Part shown: piece by piece, positions 59,309 to 64,000 of the stretch | How the letters are laid out: each line of letters starts with the position of its first letter | How positions within the stretch are numbered: the first letter of the stretch is position 1 | Assembly (NCBI GenBank): GCA_947034885.2 | Contig: OX344756.2 | Coordinates: 13,264,098-13,328,097 of the forward strand | Length of the DNA: 64,000 bases | From: Thuidium tamariscinum | Taxonomy: Eukaryota; Streptophyta; Bryopsida; Hypnales; Thuidiaceae | Direction of reading: 5' to 3' | Program-made: the position numbers and the translations under genes | The notes under the pieces: model-generated | What the model was told of the DNA's origin: nothing | The model's input: only the letters and a program-made list of their open reading frames with translations | The model's database searches: none

Positions 59309-60930
59309 CAGTAGTATTAGGCGAAACTTTTACTAGTCCTCAATTTATTTCGGCGAACTAAATGGCATGGCAAATGCAACTTTGGCGAAATCAACCAATT
59401 TGTGTATAGAGCCTTGGCGAAATGGCATGGAACATGGAGGTTTACTGGGCGACAAAAAGGTAACGAGGCATTAGATCGATGCAGTCTGCAAATGATAGAT
59501 TTGAAGAAAGCAGTCTCAAACTCTAAATAAAAATCATTGAGGAAACTCACAAAACATGCCGTGATCTAAACTTGCACCCACCCCAAACCCCCTCCGATGC
59601 TTAAGTCAGGAAATTTCGAATGGCACTTCAGTTTTGAGTACACAATCCAGTTTTTCAACTGCTGCTCAAGCAGAGCGTGGAAAATTCGTGAAACGAGCTT
59701 TTGCTCTGGTGCGGACTGATCGAGTGTGGCCAATTTCATATAAGAAGATACCAAAACTTCATCTTTCTATTTTCATTCAATCCGTGGCATGTGCAGTGTT
59801 GTAGGCTGATTGAAACTTGTCCAAGTTGATTGATTACTAGGAGATTGAATCAGCTAGCAAGAATCACAAATTAAAGACAGAAACGTCGATACTTCACGAT
59901 GGAAACGAATACAGTCATGACGCCTTGGATTCTTCGTCGTATTGCTCTGAGCTCAGACACGCCGCAAAAACAAAAACCAACCTGTCATAAGAACGCTACC
60001 TCACAAACAGAACCTCCATAGCCAGAGAGTCAAGCTTGACATCGCATTGCTTGAAACTCCTCATAAACCCTCCATTTCATATACGCTTGCACCTATAAAA
60101 AAAACTCCAAAAACTCTCATCACTCTACCCCAAGTCCGCAACCCATGACAACAGTCTATCAAAGCACATTGCAAATGCACCACGGCCAGTCTCTTGTGCC
60201 CAACCATCCAAAAACTAACTTGCGCAGAACCAGAGCCGCTAATACGCAGGTACGATTCCGCACCGACCATTTCCTGTAGTGCATGGCTTCCTGCAGTGCA
60301 TGGCTGCATAAACTGCCTTTGCAAGTGTAGTTTAGGAACTTACAGTCAATTTGAGGATTACGGGGGGGCTGAATCACATTTGCAACATCCGTAAACATCT
60401 TCTATCAGAGGAAAGCTACGTTATCTGCATACAACATGAAACTAGTTCCACATTCACCTGCACCCCCCCAAAAAACCCTCCGATGCTACAGTAAGAAACC
60501 TAGTCGGATGAAGATATAAACATGAGAAAAGACACATATGGAAGAAAAACAACTTATATAGATGTGGAGTGTTACCTTCACAAATGCAACATACAAACAC
60601 ATAAGCCCTTGCAACTTCTAAAACTTACAGATGACATTACACAACACATATTCCAACAGAGAACCTTGCATTGCCATGCACTTGTATAGAAGATACTTCA
60701 AGTGATATGTAAACAATACTTTGAAAAAAGCTGTGAACTTGAGTCACAGAAAGGGAAAGACATATGTGTGCTGGAATGAAGTTAAAATTCACCAGCCTTA
60801 ATATCCTAGAAAAAAAAACTAGTACTAGCCAAGACGTAGCTACCAGCTAAAACCTCCAACTACCTGTTGCCTGTGCACAAGATCTAAACTATAACATGAT
60901 TGCTACAGTCATCACATTGCTTTAGTGTAA
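59309..60930. other. Less AT-rich non-coding region downstream of the hAT gene
   Basis: Only short, unsupported frames. A ~30-bp phrase ending CCCTCCGATGCT occurs at about 59573-59600 and again at 60458-60487, and CTG(T/C)AGTGCATGGCTTCCTG-type units repeat at 60275-60307. This may be the 3' terminal part of the hAT element to its right. Confidence 0.35.
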
Positions 60931-63900
60931 CTAAACACTCGACAAATACCTGCCGCGAGCTCCAGCAACAAACCAATCGTCGAACACCTTTTGATAAGGA
61001 AAGTTTTCAAGCGTGAAAACTCGTTGAGAGAACATTCCGACCACTACCTGCAAATTCTCCTCTAGGTTGTTACGGAGCTTGGATTTAAGAAATCCAACAC
61101 TTGAAAACAGTCTCTCGTCTTCTACAGACCCCAAGACGTGTACTACGGCCATCTCCGCAAGCTTTAGATACTCACCGAAATTTTGTGTCAAAGCATTGTT
61201 GCTATTGAGGACACGCCAAATCTTGGTCAAGGGATTAACATCATATGGTGGCAACATTGCTGCACGAGAGTTAGATTTCATGCAAGTTTTGAAGAGAGCA
61301 CGTTGGGAAATTAGCTTTTCACGGTCGATGAGCGGGGTAACCAGGAGCTTCTTCTCTCCCTCCCTTAATATTTTGCCGTTCCCATATGTATCCATGAGAG
61401 TTCGCAAGTGATTGTCAAATGCCTCTTCTGCATTCAATTGACACCAATACTGAGGATAGAATATGCCAAATGCATTCATGACATGGTGATCTGGGAATCG
61501 AGCATCCAACTCTGCTATGAGTGTCTTTGCAGCACCTGTAGTGACCAATAGGGCTGATTAACATTGACGGTACTGCAAATCCATGTTGATTTACACGAGG
61601 TAGCAAGTGATCTTAGAAAGAGATGAATCATCAAGCAAATCATACCTGAGTAATAGACACTTAATCAAACTAATGAGAACTCAAATATTTTCAAACATCA
61701 GCAATAACATCAACCAATACAGTGACCAATTACAAGAATGACTGTAGCAACAAAGTCATGAGAGAGAACAAATACCAGATGAAAACAAGCAATGGAATTG
61801 CACTTACTCAGGCATTCAGACTTCACTTTCGCCAGCAAATTTTCCCAGATGTTGCGATCCACTGGAGCTCCTCGGTGTTCAGCATGTATCTGTTCACTGT
61901 GGCAAACGAAGGTCAACAATGCAGAGCTGCCAATATTCAAGTCACAAAACCACTTTATGTGAATTTGTTGATGGCTACAATCAAGGAGATCGTTGAAGCT
62001 CCAAAACTCATCAGTACTAAATGACGTCCCTTTATCTTCATACATCCAATACAGGGAGGCTTGACAAACTTTGACCGCAGCAACAAAGTCACAGATATAT
62101 ACATCCCTTTTCTAGGCAAAGGTTACGAGTGTGTCAATCGCTTCCAAGAGCGGGAGGAGAGCACACATCCCCAACATCAAATAAGGATCCAGAAGTAGTT
62201 GCAAACAAGCCTACACACATCCACATAAAACCATTAGGAAACAATCAAGCCACAACGTTGCTCAACATCAAAGACTGGACATCCTAATAAGATCAGAGGC
62301 CATGAATTCTAAAATGTCACATGAATCTTTAGAATAGAAATACAAGTAAGCTAAAGAAATGAAATGATTCATGAGAGCTAACCTCTGCTTTGTTGTTGTC
62401 ATGCAGATCAGCTGTCATCTTGTAAATAAGTGTTCGATATTCTGATAGAAGACGTCGAAGGGGTTCAATCAAACTAACCCAACGAGTCTGAACGTTTCGA
62501 AGCATCTTCAGTCCCTTGGTTTCAGTCAGCTCAGCCAACTGCTTGAACTCAGAAAACCTTTTTGGACTCTTACAAAAGTAACTGTAAGTAACATTGAGAA
62601 GTTTCTCAATGTCTGCAAAAATACCCAAATTAGACAAGGCTTTGAAGGCAAGGTTGCAGCGGTGGGCCACGCAATGCACGCCAATGAGGAACGGGGCATG
62701 TTTATCTTTCACCTATTTCGTGACACCTGATCGTACTCCTTGTAGTGTGGCAGCCCCATCTGCTCCAAAACTAATGAGTTTGCTAGCCACAGATTGGGAA
62801 TCAAGCCCCCCTCCGCTAACAATTGCCCCGACAATTAACTCCGTGAGATTTTCAGCATTCGGGGTACATTCTACCCGCTGTAGTGAAATGAGTAGTGGAA
62901 TGCGGATCCAATCTTGGACGATATAAGCATGGACTGATAAAACGCTACTATTATCAACAGCTGTTACTTCATCAACAGTAACAGCTACAAACCTAGCAGA
63001 TGCAATCAAGCGTCGAGTCTCTTCAAGTACTACCTTATACATGTATCCCGCCATATTCCAACCAGAGCTATCGCACCAGTGAGCAGAAGGAAGATCAAGG
63101 ACCCCAAGTAATCTATACAAACATAAACGGGACTGAAACTCTAACATAGGACGACCATCAGCAAGCAACTGGAACAAAGTGGCGAATTGAACCCTTTTTT
63201 TTCGGGTCTCCAAAGTTGTACAGTGATTTATCTGCTCCAAGACTGTTGTTGCTGGCTTCGCTGCATACAACTTCATATTCTTGCGATGTTTGCAATGCGT
63301 CGCTACGTATTGTTCTCCCGCCTTAACCTTGTACTGTGGCAAGTCTTTTTTTGCAGTCCGTTTGCCGTCATGCTTAAACAACGTATCGGACTTCGGCGCC
63401 ATCACGTACGGCTTCCGATCTATGATACTACATACTTTGCACTTCACCATGTGTAAAATTCCATCTGTTGCCATGATCCCCTCCGCCCATGGCAACTTTG
63501 TGGCCCATACAGTTTGAAACTTCCAATGCCTGTCGTAATGTGTCTGAGCCCTTGATCGTGAATTGCCCGATTTGCTTGATTTGCTATGATTGCCAGCCCC
63601 TCTCTTCGATGGTGGAGACTGGAAATCAGAATCTTCATCAGAGCCCTCTGAGTCAATTGGCACTTCAACAAACTTCGCATTGTCTGGTTCTTCAGACTCC
63701 TCGGAAACAGTTATCAGTGGTGACTTCGTGCTAAAGACAAGTGTATCGCCCGAACCTGAGGAAGAACCGGGAGTTCTTGCAGTATCGACAGACACTGATG
63801 TACTTCGGCACCTCGCACTAATCGGACCTCCGTCATAGTCGTCGCTAGGGTACTCTTCACCAGAAGCTGGCTCCGCCCCTGGAACCTCGGACATTAATCC

Positions 63901-64000
63901 ATCGAAAACAAGAGAAAGTGGCTGACCCACTCCCGAACCCCTGGAAGACTGAAAATATGAAGCCACAGTCTTCTTGCGCGATTCTTTCCTCCGCGACTCA
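60931..64000 (-). pseudogene. Second hAT transposase gene, spliced, 5'-partial, two in-frame stops
   Basis: The frame is open to the window edge, so the start lies outside. Inferred exons: 64000-62383, 62210-61808 and 61535-60931, with donors GTTAGC and GTAAGTG and acceptors GTGTAG and CTACAG; phases join correctly. In-frame stops: TAG at 62713-62715 and TAG at 62112-62114. Domains: an acidic/serine-rich N-terminus, a BED-like finger (KCKVC ... HCKHRKNMKLY), an RNase-H-like core (VTVDEVTAVDNSS; FGADGAATLQG followed by CVAHRCNLAF), and a C-terminal hAT dimerisation motif (MAVVHVLGSVEDERLFSSVG) with the catalytic Glu. It differs from the transposase at 46057 in both sequence and exon structure, so it is a separate hAT lineage. 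Confidence 0.75.

Noticed and set aside
1-64000. tRNA, rRNA or organellar genes
   Set aside because: I looked for conserved tRNA arms and rRNA blocks and saw none that I could support; spliced nuclear-type genes argue against an organelle.

Overview
The window reads as nuclear DNA from a land plant with a large, transposon-rich genome. It is mostly AT-rich and has very few intact genes. It holds a two-exon Bet v 1/PR-10-type gene with plant-like splice sites and a trihelix (Myb/SANT-like) gene. The rest is hAT transposase remnants, CACTA-type miniature elements, other miniature inverted-repeat elements and a patch of degenerate TTTAGGG-like sequence. I cannot name the species. Nothing suggests a bacterium, organelle or virus.

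Layout. 1-3.0 kb: a CACTA-like palindromic element and a miniature element. 3.0-5.7 kb: the Bet v 1-like gene (minus strand) with a TATA box and a probable 5' UTR intron. 5.7-21.8 kb: gene-free, filled with copies of three dispersed repeat families: a TTAA-bounded ~0.94 kb family, an AGGGTGATTGCAAG-ended family, and an LTR-like repeat. 21.9-51.7 kb: the centrepiece (next paragraph). 51.7-58.9 kb: AT-rich DNA with a CACTA miniature element, the trihelix gene, another TTAA element and a nested fold-back. 59-64 kb: less AT-rich sequence ending in a broken, spliced hAT transposase gene (minus strand) that runs off the window edge.

Centrepiece. Positions 21892 to 51716 look like one giant (~29.8 kb) hAT-type transposon. 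The two ends carry 15-bp terminal inverted repeats (CAAGGCTATGCGGAC and TAGGGTTGTGCGGAC) that both fit the hAT terminal consensus YARNG. They are flanked by an identical 8-bp direct repeat, GTATTTGG, the hAT target-duplication length. Inside each end is an island crowded with GTCCGC/GCGGAC motifs. Four more such islands lie inside, each 160-260 bp upstream of one of four gene-like loci: a protein-kinase-like gene and a YVKM-domain gene (both minus, left half), and a YVKM-domain plus RING-H2 gene and a BED/hAT transposase gene (both plus, right half). A 5.7 kb array of a 176-bp satellite sits between the two left genes. My reading is a cargo-carrying giant hAT whose transposase-binding sites double as promoter elements.

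Decay. All four internal loci, and the separate hAT gene at the right edge, are broken by in-frame stop codons (nine in total) with no frameshift that I can see. This fits decay by C-to-T change in methylated DNA. Younger TTAA elements and an LTR-like repeat are inserted in the giant element; the LTR-like repeat has replaced the 3' end of the kinase-like gene.
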